A model generated the notes under the pieces. The model was not told the origin of the DNA and ran no database searches. It saw nothing but the letters and a program-made list of their open reading frames with translations. Shown here piece after piece: positions 1 through 5,337 of a stretch of 6,016 nt of DNA (its first letter is position 1; each line of letters starts with the position of its first letter). Origin of the DNA: an uncultured Oscillibacter sp. (GTDB lineage Bacteria > Bacillota > Clostridia > Oscillospirales > Oscillospiraceae). The position numbers and the translations under genes were made by a program. The stretch is taken from assembly GCA_910585165.1 (NCBI GenBank), contig CAJUBX010000104.1, positions 1-6,016 of the forward strand, written 5' to 3'.

Positions 1-40
1 TGCCTCCTGCTTGTCTCCCCTTATTTGATGGACTTGCGGA

Positions 41-553
41 GTGCGCCCTAAATATACCGAAATGCTGCTTGACGCGCCTAAATCCGCCCGCCCCCGGATT
101 TATGAGAAAATCGAAACCGCCGATATGCAAAAGGCGGATTTAGAAATTGACCTTTCAAAACTGCGCATTGCAAACAAAATCCGCTATACCGAAGCGGAAA
201 TTGTGGCGTGGTTGAAATTGTTCTGCAAGGGGGACTTGTTCGATATGGAATTTAGGCGGCGGATTATCGACACGTTTATAAATTCCGTGTACCTGTATGA
301 CGATAGGGTAGTTGTGTTTTACAATATCCGCGGCGGCAAACAAGTTTCCTATATTGATATGCTGGACGCAACCGAAGGCTTCCCCGGCCTTGACGATGAA
401 CCCGCCCCCAGCGATTCCACCGAAAATGCGGACGCAAAAAAGAAGCCGGACACCGTTTCCGGTGTTCGACTTCTTAATGGAATGGTGGACGATACAGGAC
501 TCGAACCTGTGACCCCCTGCACGTCAAGCAGGTGCTCTAGCCAGCTGAGCTAA
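41..553 (+). pseudogene. C-terminal remnant of a large serine recombinase
   Basis: The first ~105 residues resemble the C-terminal part of the large serine recombinases found in Clostridia mobile elements. The pattern is a charged helical stretch (KADLEIDLSKLRIANKIRYT), then AWLKLFCKGDLFDMEFRRRI, then the closing strand region YLYDDRVVVFYNIRGGKQVS. The catalytic serine domain and most of the DNA-binding domain are absent, and a TGA at 26-28 closes this frame upstream, so the gene is truncated or frameshifted; the GTG at 41 is merely the first start codon after that stop. After about residue 110 the frame runs through the tRNA terminator and the tRNA-Val gene, giving a spurious tail (TGLEPVTPCTSSRCSSQLS). 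The DNA is less GC-rich than the neighbouring genes, consistent with transfer. The family match is from memory of conserved C-terminal motifs; no catalytic residue is visible. It could not recombine DNA as it stands. Confidence 0.75.
436..473 (-). terminator. Rho-independent terminator of tRNA-Val
   Basis: On the minus strand, 9 bases after the tRNA CCA end, the arms at 442-455 and 460-473 form a 14-position stem with one mismatch and one G-U pair, closed by a GAAA tetraloop on a CACCG/CGGTG base. Six T's (436-441) follow. This is a textbook intrinsic terminator. It lies inside the open frame of the recombinase remnant, so that part of the frame is probably not coding. Confidence 0.85.
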
Positions 554-559
554 TCGTCC
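483..559 (-). tRNA. tRNA-Val (GAC anticodon)
   Basis: The minus strand folds as a full cloverleaf of 77 nt with the CCA end encoded. The acceptor stem GGACGAT/ATCGTCC has seven perfect pairs. The D stem is GCTC/GAGC, the anticodon stem CCTGC/GCAGG with loop TTGACGT, and the T arm ACAGG-TTCGAGT-CCTGT. The anticodon GAC (523-525 on the plus strand) reads GUC and GUU valine codons. It has its own promoter and terminator, so it is a monocistronic unit. Its 3' end abuts a recombinase remnant, a usual arrangement for elements that integrate at tRNA genes. Confidence 0.96.
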
Positions 560-574
560 GAAGCGAACACATAT

Positions 575-603
575 AAGATACACGAACAGGCCGGGTTTGT
601 CAA
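575..603 (-). promoter_or_regulatory. tRNA-Val promoter
   Basis: On the minus strand, TTGACA (598-603) is followed after exactly 17 bases by TATCTT (575-580), 15 bases before the mature tRNA 5' end. The -35 box is a perfect consensus for the housekeeping sigma factor; the -10 matches 4 of 6. It lies back-to-back with the fabG promoter, the two -35 boxes being 8 bases apart. Confidence 0.8.
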
Positions 604-611
604 GCCCTTTC

Positions 612-640
612 TTGCGCTTTTCTCTTTTTTCTGCTATACT
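612..640 (+). promoter_or_regulatory. fabG promoter (extended -10)
   Basis: TATACT at 635-640 (5 of 6) is preceded by TGC, giving an extended -10. A weak -35, TTGCGC (612-617), lies 17 bases upstream. The extended -10 probably compensates for the poor -35. The start codon is about 32 bases downstream. Confidence 0.65.
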
Positions 641-671
641 GGCGGCACAAAGCCGGGAAGGAGCTGATTCC

Positions 672-1406
672 ATGAGAAAATCCGCCTTAGTCACCGGGGC
701 CTCCCGGGGCATCGGAAGGGCCGTGGCCGCCGCCCTGGCCGGGGAGGGCTGGGCCGTGTGCGTGAACTTTCTGGAGCGGCGGGAGGCCGCCGGGGAGCTG
801 GTCCAAGAGCTCCGAGCCCGGGGCTGCGCCGCCATGGCCTTCCAGGCGGACGCTGCGGACCGGGCGGCGGTGGAGGCCATGGTCCGGGCCGCGTCGGAGG
901 AGCTGGGGCCCGTGGAGCTTCTGGTGAACAACGCGGGAATTTCCCACCAGGGCCTCTTTCAGGACACGGACGACGAGACCTGGGACCGCCTTCTGGCGGT
1001 GAACCTCACCGGGCCCCGGAACGCCATCCGGGCGGTCCTGCCCCACATGCTGGGGGAAAAGCGGGGCTGCATTGTCAACATCTCCTCCATCTGGGGACTC
1101 CGGGGGGGCAGCTGCGAGGCGGCCTACGCCGCCGCCAAGGCGGGGCTGGTGGGCCTGACCCGCTCCCTGGCCCTGGAGCTGGCCCCGTCGGGCATCCGGG
1201 TGAACTGCGTGGCCCCGGGATGCGTGGACACGGACATGATGCGGGTTTTGAGCGGGGAGACCCGGGCCATGCTGGCGGAGGAGACCCCCCTGGGCCGCCT
1301 GGGGCGGCCGGAGGACATCGCCCAGGCCGTGGCCTTCCTGGCCTCGGACAGGGCGGCCTTCATCACCGGGCAGGTGCTGACCGCCGACGGCGGGTTCATC
1401 GTATAG
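672..1406 (+). CDS. fabG: FabG-type 3-oxoacyl-ACP reductase (SDR family)
   Basis: A 244-residue classical short-chain dehydrogenase/reductase, cytoplasmic and probably tetrameric. FabG reduces 3-oxoacyl-ACP to 3-hydroxyacyl-ACP with NADPH in fatty-acid elongation. Visible motifs: cofactor loop TGASRGIG (8-15) with R12 favouring NADPH, NNAG (86-89), and the catalytic set N111, S139, Y152 and K156 in YAAAK. The C terminus ADGGFIV is typical of FabG-like enzymes, and the length fits the family (~245). The ATG at 672 is chosen because GGAAGGAG (656-663) lies 8 bases upstream and the protein then starts directly at the first beta strand; a longer frame from 597 would begin inside the tRNA promoter. 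It stands alone, with its own promoter and terminator, away from any visible fab cluster, so a related SDR reaction on another 3-oxoacyl or sugar/steroid substrate is possible. The SDR call is certain; FabG itself is likely. Confidence 0.88.
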   Translation: MRKSALVTGASRGIGRAVAAALAGEGWAVCVNFLERREAAGELVQELRARGCAAMAFQADAADRAAVEAMVRAASEELGPVELLVNNAGISHQGLFQDTDDETWDRLLAVNLTGPRNAIRAVLPHMLGEKRGCIVNISSIWGLRGGSCEAAYAAAKAGLVGLTRSLALELAPSGIRVNCVAPGCVDTDMMRVLSGETRAMLAEETPLGRLGRPEDIAQAVAFLASDRAAFITGQVLTADGGFIV

Positions 1407-1421
1407 CGGCGCAGAGGAAAA

Positions 1422-1441
1422 GGGAGGCCGGAAGGCCTCCC
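1422..1441. terminator. Bidirectional terminator between convergent genes
   Basis: GGGAGGCC (1422-1429) pairs perfectly with GGCCTCCC (1434-1441) around a GGAA loop. The plus strand continues TTGTT. On the minus strand the hairpin is followed by TTTTCC (from AAAA at 1418-1421). It sits 15 bases after the fabG stop and 10 bases beyond the stop of the convergent small gene, so it probably serves both. Confidence 0.75.
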
Positions 1442-1451
1442 TTGTTCGCGG

Positions 1452-1622
1452 TCACTGGTAGCGGTACTGCATCCCGGTGTACTGCTCGATGCAGCTGAAA
1501 AACAATTCCCGGCTTCGAAATTCCAGCAGCTTGCAGTCCTCCTCCTCATGGAAGGACACGATGCGGCGGCGGGTGTCGACCCAGACGCGCCAGAGGTTCT
1601 GGGCGGTTGTTGTTTGCTCCAT
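1452..1622 (-). CDS. Small protein of unknown function, 56 aa
   Basis: A compact frame of 56 codons starts at ATG (1620-1622) with AAAGGAG (1631-1637) 8 bases upstream, and ends in TGA just before the shared terminator. The protein starts MEQTTTAQNLWRVWVDTRRR, continues with RIVSFHEEEDCKLLEF and ends CIEQYTGMQYRYQ. It has no signal peptide or membrane segment and no cysteine pair typical of a metal site (two isolated Cys). The pattern W-R-V-W-V-D-T-x3-R-I-V-S-F-H, then F-x-S-R-E-L-F, looks like a small alpha/beta fold. I recall similar short unnamed proteins in Oscillospiraceae but cannot verify this. The ribosome site, tight fit to the terminator and GC-rich wobble positions argue that it is real. 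Confidence 0.65.
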   Translation of the reverse strand: MEQTTTAQNLWRVWVDTRRRIVSFHEEEDCKLLEFRSRELFFSCIEQYTGMQYRYQ

Positions 1623-1754
1623 AAGGGGGGCTCCTTTCTTTCCGTCTACTGTATAAGACGATTCGGGGGGCGGTTTTGTTTCAAGATTTTTGAAAAATTT
1701 TTAAAAATTTTTTCACCGCTCTCCCGCCGCCGCCGGAGTCCCCCGGGGAGGGAC
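1623..1754. other. Intergenic spacer with A/T tract
   Basis: This spacer lies between the permease stop and the small gene, both on the minus strand. It holds the small gene's ribosome site, a lone -10-like TATACA on the minus strand (1650-1655) with no -35 at a normal distance (TTGAAA at 1679-1684 is 23 bases off), and a striking A/T block at 1686-1713. Short GC-rich inverted repeats (1738-1742 with 1750-1754; 1735-1741 with 1761-1767) lie around the permease stop without an adjacent T run, so no clear terminator for the ABC operon is seen. Confidence 0.5.
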
Positions 1755-3764
1755 TTAAAAGGACTCCCCGGGATAGACATAGGCGGCTTCAGGATAGACA
1801 ATGCTCCCGGCAGCCGGGAAGCTGTAGGGGTTTTCAAGGCCGGCGGGGAGGCGGCCCTCCACGGCGTCCCGCTCCGCGCAGGTCAAAAGCCGGTGGGTTT
1901 CGTCCGTAAGGCCCAGGGACTCCAGGGCCTTTACCGTCTCCGTGGAGTAGACGGAGAGGTCCAGATAGACGGAGACGCTGCGGGGGCCGGTCCAGCGGCC
2001 TGTCAGGCTGGTGAGGGAATAGTAAAGCTCCAGCTGGCCGCAGTAGGCGGCGCGGTCATAGTCCTCGTCCGGCAAAAACATGGTCTTTCCGAAGTGTCCC
2101 GCCTGGATGTCCCGCCGGATGGCGCCCTCCAGGACCTTGGCCTGCTCCGCCGTCAGGTCCAGGGAGTCTGACTCGCCGGTCTGGGGGTTATAGAGCCGGG
2201 ACAGGTAGCCCCCCGTAAGGCGGGACGTCTGATCCGGGCCATAGACGGAGGAGAAGATGTTCGCCTCCTGGACTGCGGGGCTGACGGCCAGGGCGGCCAG
2301 CTTCCTCAGGGCCTCCGACTGCTCTATCAGCGCCGGGGTGCAGGGAATGCTGTAGCTGCGGCCGGCGCTCTCGTCCTCCCCGTCCCGGAAATACTCCAGG
2401 ATAATCCAGACATGGCGGTAGCCTTTTTCGGGGAGGCGCTGCCGGTCCAGCGTGTCCCGCTCCGCCAGGATGGCCCGGTGGGCCTCCAGCACCTCTTGGA
2501 TGGCGGCGGGGTCCGTCAGTTCGCTATGAAGGCTGTTGCCGTTCAGGCCGCTCGTGTAGAAGAGAAGGGACTGGACCTCCTCCGCCCGGGGGACCCAGGC
2601 CTCCAGGCCGAAGGGATCCGCCGCCACGGCGAAGCACAAAGCGGCAGAGGCCAGCACCGTGGCCAGGGCCCCCTTCCAGCTGCCCCGGAAGACCCGGAGG
2701 GATTTGCTGAGCAGCATGGAGGCGATGTAATAGCCCAGGACCCCGGCGGCGGCCATGCATGCCGCCATGGGCGCCGCGCCTGCGGTGGTGCGGGTCTGGA
2801 AGCCCTCGCAGAAAATGCTGTAAAGAACCATGCCCCCGGTAAAGGCGGCGCAGAGGGCCACGCCGTAGCGGAACACCGGCTTCATCCACCCCACGGCCAC
2901 CACGTCCCCGGCGCTCTCGCTCCGGCGGCGGCGGTACAGGGCCCAGGCGCAGCCCAGCAGCGCCAGGCCCGCCAGGGCGTATACGGCAATGTACCAGCCG
3001 TTCACTAAGGTGACGGACTCCAGCACCCCGTTGTCAATCCAGCCGTCGGGGGTGACAATCTGGCGGTAGGACGCGTCCACGCTGGGCTTCCGCGTCAGGA
3101 ACATGACGGGGCTCAAAAACTCCAGCACGCCCTCGTAGGCCCGGTCCACGCCGAAGTAGAACATGCTCATCAGCCGGGCGGCCAGCCACTCCGCCCCGGC
3201 GGCCAGGAAGTGGAAAATGAAGTAAAAGGCGGCGAAGGCGAAGGGGTTGCCGGTGATGAAGACCACCAGCGTGGCGGAGGCAAAGAAGAACAGGCTCTCC
3301 CCCAGCACGCACAGGATGGTCACCAGCAGGCCCGCGGGGTCCACGCCCGCCGCCGCGGCGGAGACCAGAACGGACAAAGCCCCGGTGACGGCGTAGGGAA
3401 TCAGCATCATGGAAAGGCCGGAGAGAAAGTTGGTTGCGAAAAGGCCCTTCCGGGTGATGGGCAGGGAGTGGTACATGCCGGCGCTGCGGGGATTGTACAG
3501 CCAGCCCCAGGCCGCCAGGGCGCAGAGGGCCGCGTAGACAAGGGAGAGGGCGGGCAGAAACCAGGTCACGACGGAGTAATACCCCAGGGTGAATTCCAGG
3601 GGGGTGGAGATACGGCGGCCGAAGCCGCCGCTTTGCAGCATGACCGTCAGCAGGGCCAGGGGGGCCAGGGCCCCCAGGACCGACGCGCCGCCCCACAGCG
3701 GCCAGAACCGGGTGAGGTTCTTTTTATAAAGCGCGGGGTTAAAGTACGATGTCTTTGACCGCAT
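1755..3764 (-). CDS. ABC-2 type permease with large C-terminal domain
   Basis: The 669-residue membrane subunit of an ABC transporter, paired with the ATPase upstream. About nine hydrophobic segments can be read: near 20-43, 62-90, 107-138, 145-172, 173-204, 253-277, 297-320, 331-355 and 365-385. The motif GMYHSLPITRKGLFATNFL (97-115) after the second segment is typical of ABC-2 permeases in Clostridia. Residues ~390-669 are hydrophilic with mixed alpha/beta character and little sign of a membrane span, so they probably form a domain outside the membrane; I recall a Pfam domain of unknown function (possibly DUF6449) at this place in such permeases but cannot confirm the number. The ATG at 3762-3764 has AGGAGG (3773-3778) 8 bases upstream. 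The gene overlaps the ATPase 3' end by 26 bases, implying coupled translation. Substrate unknown; by analogy with YtrA-controlled transporters, export or defence against envelope-active compounds is inferred. Confidence 0.85.
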   Translation of the reverse strand: MRSKTSYFNPALYKKNLTRFWPLWGGASVLGALAPLALLTVMLQSGGFGRRISTPLEFTLGYYSVVTWFLPALSLVYAALCALAAWGWLYNPRSAGMYHSLPITRKGLFATNFLSGLSMMLIPYAVTGALSVLVSAAAAGVDPAGLLVTILCVLGESLFFFASATLVVFITGNPFAFAAFYFIFHFLAAGAEWLAARLMSMFYFGVDRAYEGVLEFLSPVMFLTRKPSVDASYRQIVTPDGWIDNGVLESVTLVNGWYIAVYALAGLALLGCAWALYRRRRSESAGDVVAVGWMKPVFRYGVALCAAFTGGMVLYSIFCEGFQTRTTAGAAPMAACMAAAGVLGYYIASMLLSKSLRVFRGSWKGALATVLASAALCFAVAADPFGLEAWVPRAEEVQSLLFYTSGLNGNSLHSELTDPAAIQEVLEAHRAILAERDTLDRQRLPEKGYRHVWIILEYFRDGEDESAGRSYSIPCTPALIEQSEALRKLAALAVSPAVQEANIFSSVYGPDQTSRLTGGYLSRLYNPQTGESDSLDLTAEQAKVLEGAIRRDIQAGHFGKTMFLPDEDYDRAAYCGQLELYYSLTSLTGRWTGPRSVSVYLDLSVYSTETVKALESLGLTDETHRLLTCAERDAVEGRLPAGLENPYSFPAAGSIVYPEAAYVYPGESF

Positions 3765-4632
3765 AGTCGGCGCCTCCTAACTCATAGATGAAAATTTCCT
3801 CCAGCGTCAGCGGCACGGCGTCCACCAGCATGGGCTCGTAAACCGCCAGGCGGTTGGTGGCCTCCGCCGCGCCCATCCGCATGATGAGGGTGTGGATGCG
3901 GCCCACGTGGGAGGCGTGGAGCACCTCCAGGTCCTCCGGCACGCCGCCGCCGTCCTTGAAGACCACCTGGAGCTTGACCATATTGTCCTGCAGCTGGGCC
4001 AGGGACCGCTCCAGCAGCACCTTCCCGTGGTCCAGGATGCCCACGTGGTCGCACACGTCCTCCAGCTCCCGCAGGTTGTGGGAGGAGACCAGGACGGTGG
4101 TTCCCCGCTGGCTGACGTCCCCCAGCACCAGCGACCAGACCTGCCGCCGCATGACCGGGTCCAGGCCGTCCACGGGTTCGTCCAGCACCAGGTAATCCGG
4201 CATGGCGCTGAGGGTCAGCCAGAAGGCGGCCTGCTTCTGCATGCCCTTGCTGAGGCGGCGGAGGGGCCGCCTTTCGTCGATTTGGAAGACCTCCTTCAGC
4301 TTCTCGTAGCGCTCCAAGGAGAAGGTTGGATAGAAGCCCCGCAGAAAGCGGCACATGTCCCGGACGGAGGCCTGGGGGAAGTAGTACCAGTCGTCGGCGA
4401 TGGCGGCGATCCGGCATTTCAGGGCCTCGTTTTCCCACACGCCCTGCCCATCCACGGTCAGCTCCCCTTCGTCCTGGCGGTAGATGCCCGTGAGGCAGCG
4501 GATCAGGGTGGATTTTCCCGCGCCGTTGGGGCCCACAAGGCCGTAGACGCTGCCGGCGGGGACGGACAGCGTCGCGCCGTCCAGGGCGGCGAAGCCGTCG
4601 AAGCGCTTGACGGCGTTGGTTACTTGAATCAT
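3739..4632 (-). CDS. ABC transporter ATP-binding protein (YtrB-like)
   Basis: The 297-residue ATPase powers the permease encoded downstream. Motifs: Walker A GPNGAGKST (34-42), signature LSKGM (127-131, a variant of LSGGQ common in this subfamily), Walker B YLVLDEP (147-153) with catalytic E152, D-loop DGLD, and switch His H185 in SSHN. The position normally held by the Q-loop glutamine reads IADDWYYFPQ (78-87), so D80 or Q87 takes that place. The last ~80 residues form the C-terminal extension typical of ABC-2 ATPases. The ATG at 4630-4632 is chosen because AAGGAGG (4640-4646) is 7 bases upstream and the protein begins at the first strand (MIQVTNAVKRFDG); longer in-frame starts back to 4761 would lie inside the regulator gene. 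Its ATG overlaps the regulator stop as ATGA, so the two are translationally coupled. The family is certain; the substrate is unknown. Confidence 0.93.
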   Translation of the reverse strand: MIQVTNAVKRFDGFAALDGATLSVPAGSVYGLVGPNGAGKSTLIRCLTGIYRQDEGELTVDGQGVWENEALKCRIAAIADDWYYFPQASVRDMCRFLRGFYPTFSLERYEKLKEVFQIDERRPLRRLSKGMQKQAAFWLTLSAMPDYLVLDEPVDGLDPVMRRQVWSLVLGDVSQRGTTVLVSSHNLRELEDVCDHVGILDHGKVLLERSLAQLQDNMVKLQVVFKDGGGVPEDLEVLHASHVGRIHTLIMRMGAAEATNRLAVYEPMLVDAVPLTLEEIFIYELGGADYAVKDIVL

Positions 4633-5027
4633 GGCATTTCCTCCTTGCCTTTCCCGGCGGGGGTCCCGCCGGATGGTTCTTCTTGAAGAAGAACCATCAG
4701 TTCTTCCTGCCGGACGCCCAGGTAGCGCAGCTCCGCCAGAAGCTCCCGGACCTTTTCCCACAGCTCCTTCCGGCGGGACATGCCCGCGTCCGCTTCCCCG
4801 GCGGCGAAGCTGCCCTTGCCGGGAACCGAGTAGATGTACCCCTCCCCCTCCAGCTCGTTATAGGCCCGCTGGATGGTGTTGGGATTGATGGACAGCTGCG
4901 TCGCCAGGGACCGGACCGAGGGGAGCTTTTCGTCGGTTCCGATGGCCCCGGTGACGATCAGCTTGCGCAGCCCATCCTTGATCTGCTCGTAGATGGGGCG
5001 GGAGTCCCGGTAATTAAGGCTGATCAC
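4629..5027 (-). CDS. GntR-family regulator, YtrA subfamily
   Basis: A 132-residue transcription factor. Residues ~9-75 form a winged helix: entry helix PIYEQIKDGLRKLIVTG, recognition region LPSVRSLATQLSINPNTIQR (35-54), AYNELEGEGYIY, and wing VPGKGSF. The short C-terminal part (84-115) is helical and suits dimerisation; there is no large ligand domain. This architecture and length (~120-130) define the YtrA subfamily, whose genes sit first in ABC-transporter operons that they repress, as here. A GTG start at 5025-5027 is chosen because GGAAGGGAAGG (5034-5044) lies 6 bases upstream and the protein then begins MISLNYRDSRPIYEQI, as homologues do; upstream extension would run through the promoter. 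The last ~18 residues (PSGGTPAGKGKEE region) are encoded by hairpin-forming DNA and look like an add-on. Confidence 0.9.
   Translation of the reverse strand: MISLNYRDSRPIYEQIKDGLRKLIVTGAIGTDEKLPSVRSLATQLSINPNTIQRAYNELEGEGYIYSVPGKGSFAAGEADAGMSRRKELWEKVRELLAELRYLGVRQEELMVLLQEEPSGGTPAGKGKEEMP
4654..4698 (-). repeat. Two adjacent hairpins at the regulator 3' end
   Basis: GATGGTTCTTCTT (4672-4684) and its exact complement AAGAAGAACCATC (4686-4698) make a 27-base palindrome with one central base. Touching it, CCGGCGGG (4654-4661) pairs with CCCGCCGG (4665-4672) around a 3-base loop. Both lie inside the last codons of the GntR gene, and the second ends 7 bases before the ATPase ribosome site. The paired bases are read directly; a role in mRNA stability or in setting regulator-to-transporter ratio is inference. 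Confidence 0.75.
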
Positions 5028-5044
5028 CGCATACCTTCCCTTCC

Positions 5045-5063
5045 GCGGCGGGGCTTCCGCCGC
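5045..5063 (-). promoter_or_regulatory. Leader hairpin before the GntR ribosome site
   Basis: In the minus-strand transcript GCGGCGG and CCGCCGC pair perfectly (7 bp) around a 5-base loop. The stem ends directly next to the purine-rich ribosome site at 5034-5044. It may hold that site open or modulate its access; no T run follows, so it is not a terminator. Confidence 0.5.
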
Positions 5064-5075
5064 ACATAGTTGGTG

Positions 5076-5111
5076 AACTGTATTAACTGTACTAATAAAA
5101 CTAACACAGTT
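5076..5111. promoter_or_regulatory. Candidate GntR operator
   Basis: AACTGT (5085-5090) and ACAGTT (5106-5111) form an inverted repeat with 15 bases between, covering the -10 box and likely start point of the GntR-ABC promoter. A further AACTGT copy lies at 5076-5081, 9 bases from the first. Two-fold sites separated by an A/T-rich spacer over the promoter suit an autorepressing YtrA-type dimer. The repeat is seen; its binding by this regulator is inferred. Confidence 0.6.
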
Positions 5112-5126
5112 TAGGGCGCTTGTCAA
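5098..5126 (-). promoter_or_regulatory. Promoter of the GntR-ABC operon
   Basis: On the minus strand, a consensus TTGACA (5121-5126) is followed after 17 bases by TAGTTT (5098-5103), preceded by TGT (extended -10). The expected transcript starts near 5091 and carries a ~65-base leader. The -35 is embedded in the palindrome GCTTG-T-CAAGC (5118-5128). Confidence 0.7.
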
Positions 5127-5199
5127 GCGGCAAAGGGAAATTTCCGGCGGCGGGGGAGAAAAATTTCCCGGATTTCCCGGAAAAATCCTGAATTTGCCC
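5127..5199. other. Spacer between divergent promoters with ATTTCCCGG repeats
   Basis: No gene is seen between the GntR-operon and rpsO promoters. ATTTCCCGG occurs twice in tandem (5163-5171, 5172-5180), with a one-base-shorter copy, ATTTCCGG, at 5140-5147. The copies lie 20-60 bases upstream of the rpsO -35 box, where an activator site or upstream promoter element could act. Confidence 0.45.
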
Positions 5200-5228
5200 T
5201 TTACAATGGGAAAACCCTATGATATAGT
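5200..5228 (+). promoter_or_regulatory. rpsO promoter
   Basis: TTTACA (5200-5205) and TATAGT (5223-5228) are separated by 17 bases; each matches consensus at 5 of 6 positions, and TGA just before the -10 gives an extended -10. This is the strongest promoter in the window, as expected for a ribosomal protein gene. Transcription should start near 5235. Confidence 0.85.
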
Positions 5229-5234
5229 AACGAA

Positions 5235-5337
5235 GTCCGCCCGGCGGACGAATCCCGCCCCAGCGCTTTGCACCGCGGAGCTTCACCGGCCCGGCGCACA
5301 GTACTGCGGGGAATCATTTGAAAGGTGGAAACCCATT
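5235..5337 (+). promoter_or_regulatory. Structured 5' leader of rpsO
   Basis: A ~100-base untranslated leader. It opens with a hairpin GTCCGC-ccg-GCGGAC (5235-5249), right at the expected transcript 5' end, and has further GC-rich self-complementary stretches to ~5310 (for example CGCA/TGCG around 5295-5307). S15 commonly represses its own mRNA through leader structures, though these differ between bacteria; I cannot match this leader to a described class. AAAGGTGG (5321-5328) is the ribosome site. Confidence 0.4.

Noticed and set aside
597..671. A 25-codon N-terminal extension of the fabG frame.
   Set aside because: It begins in the tRNA promoter and crosses the fabG promoter; the ATG at 672 has a good ribosome site and fits the family start.
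687..1549. Minus-strand and alternative-frame ORFs over fabG.
   Set aside because: Low-complexity Pro/Gly/Arg-rich translations typical of shadow frames; fabG on the plus strand has all the SDR motifs.
1735..1767. Inverted repeats at the permease stop as an operon terminator.
   Set aside because: No T run follows the stems on the minus strand; the A/T block is more than 20 bases further on.
1548..2171. Long plus-strand frame opposite the permease gene.
   Set aside because: Antisense shadow in GC-rich coding DNA; no ribosome site and no recognisable protein. Plus-strand frames at 2412-3008, 3210-3758 and 3892-4686 are rejected for the same reason.
4633..4761. Longer ATPase start inside the regulator gene.
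   Set aside because: Translation of the palindromic region gives no ABC sequence; the ATG at 4632 has a ribosome site and the correct domain start.
5028..5126. Longer regulator start giving a 165-residue protein.
   Set aside because: It would be encoded by the promoter and operator; the GTG at 5027 with GGAAGGGAAGG fits the family N terminus.
5101..5286. 61-codon minus-strand frame between the divergent promoters.
   Set aside because: It spans both promoters and the repeats, has no ribosome site and no recognisable sequence.
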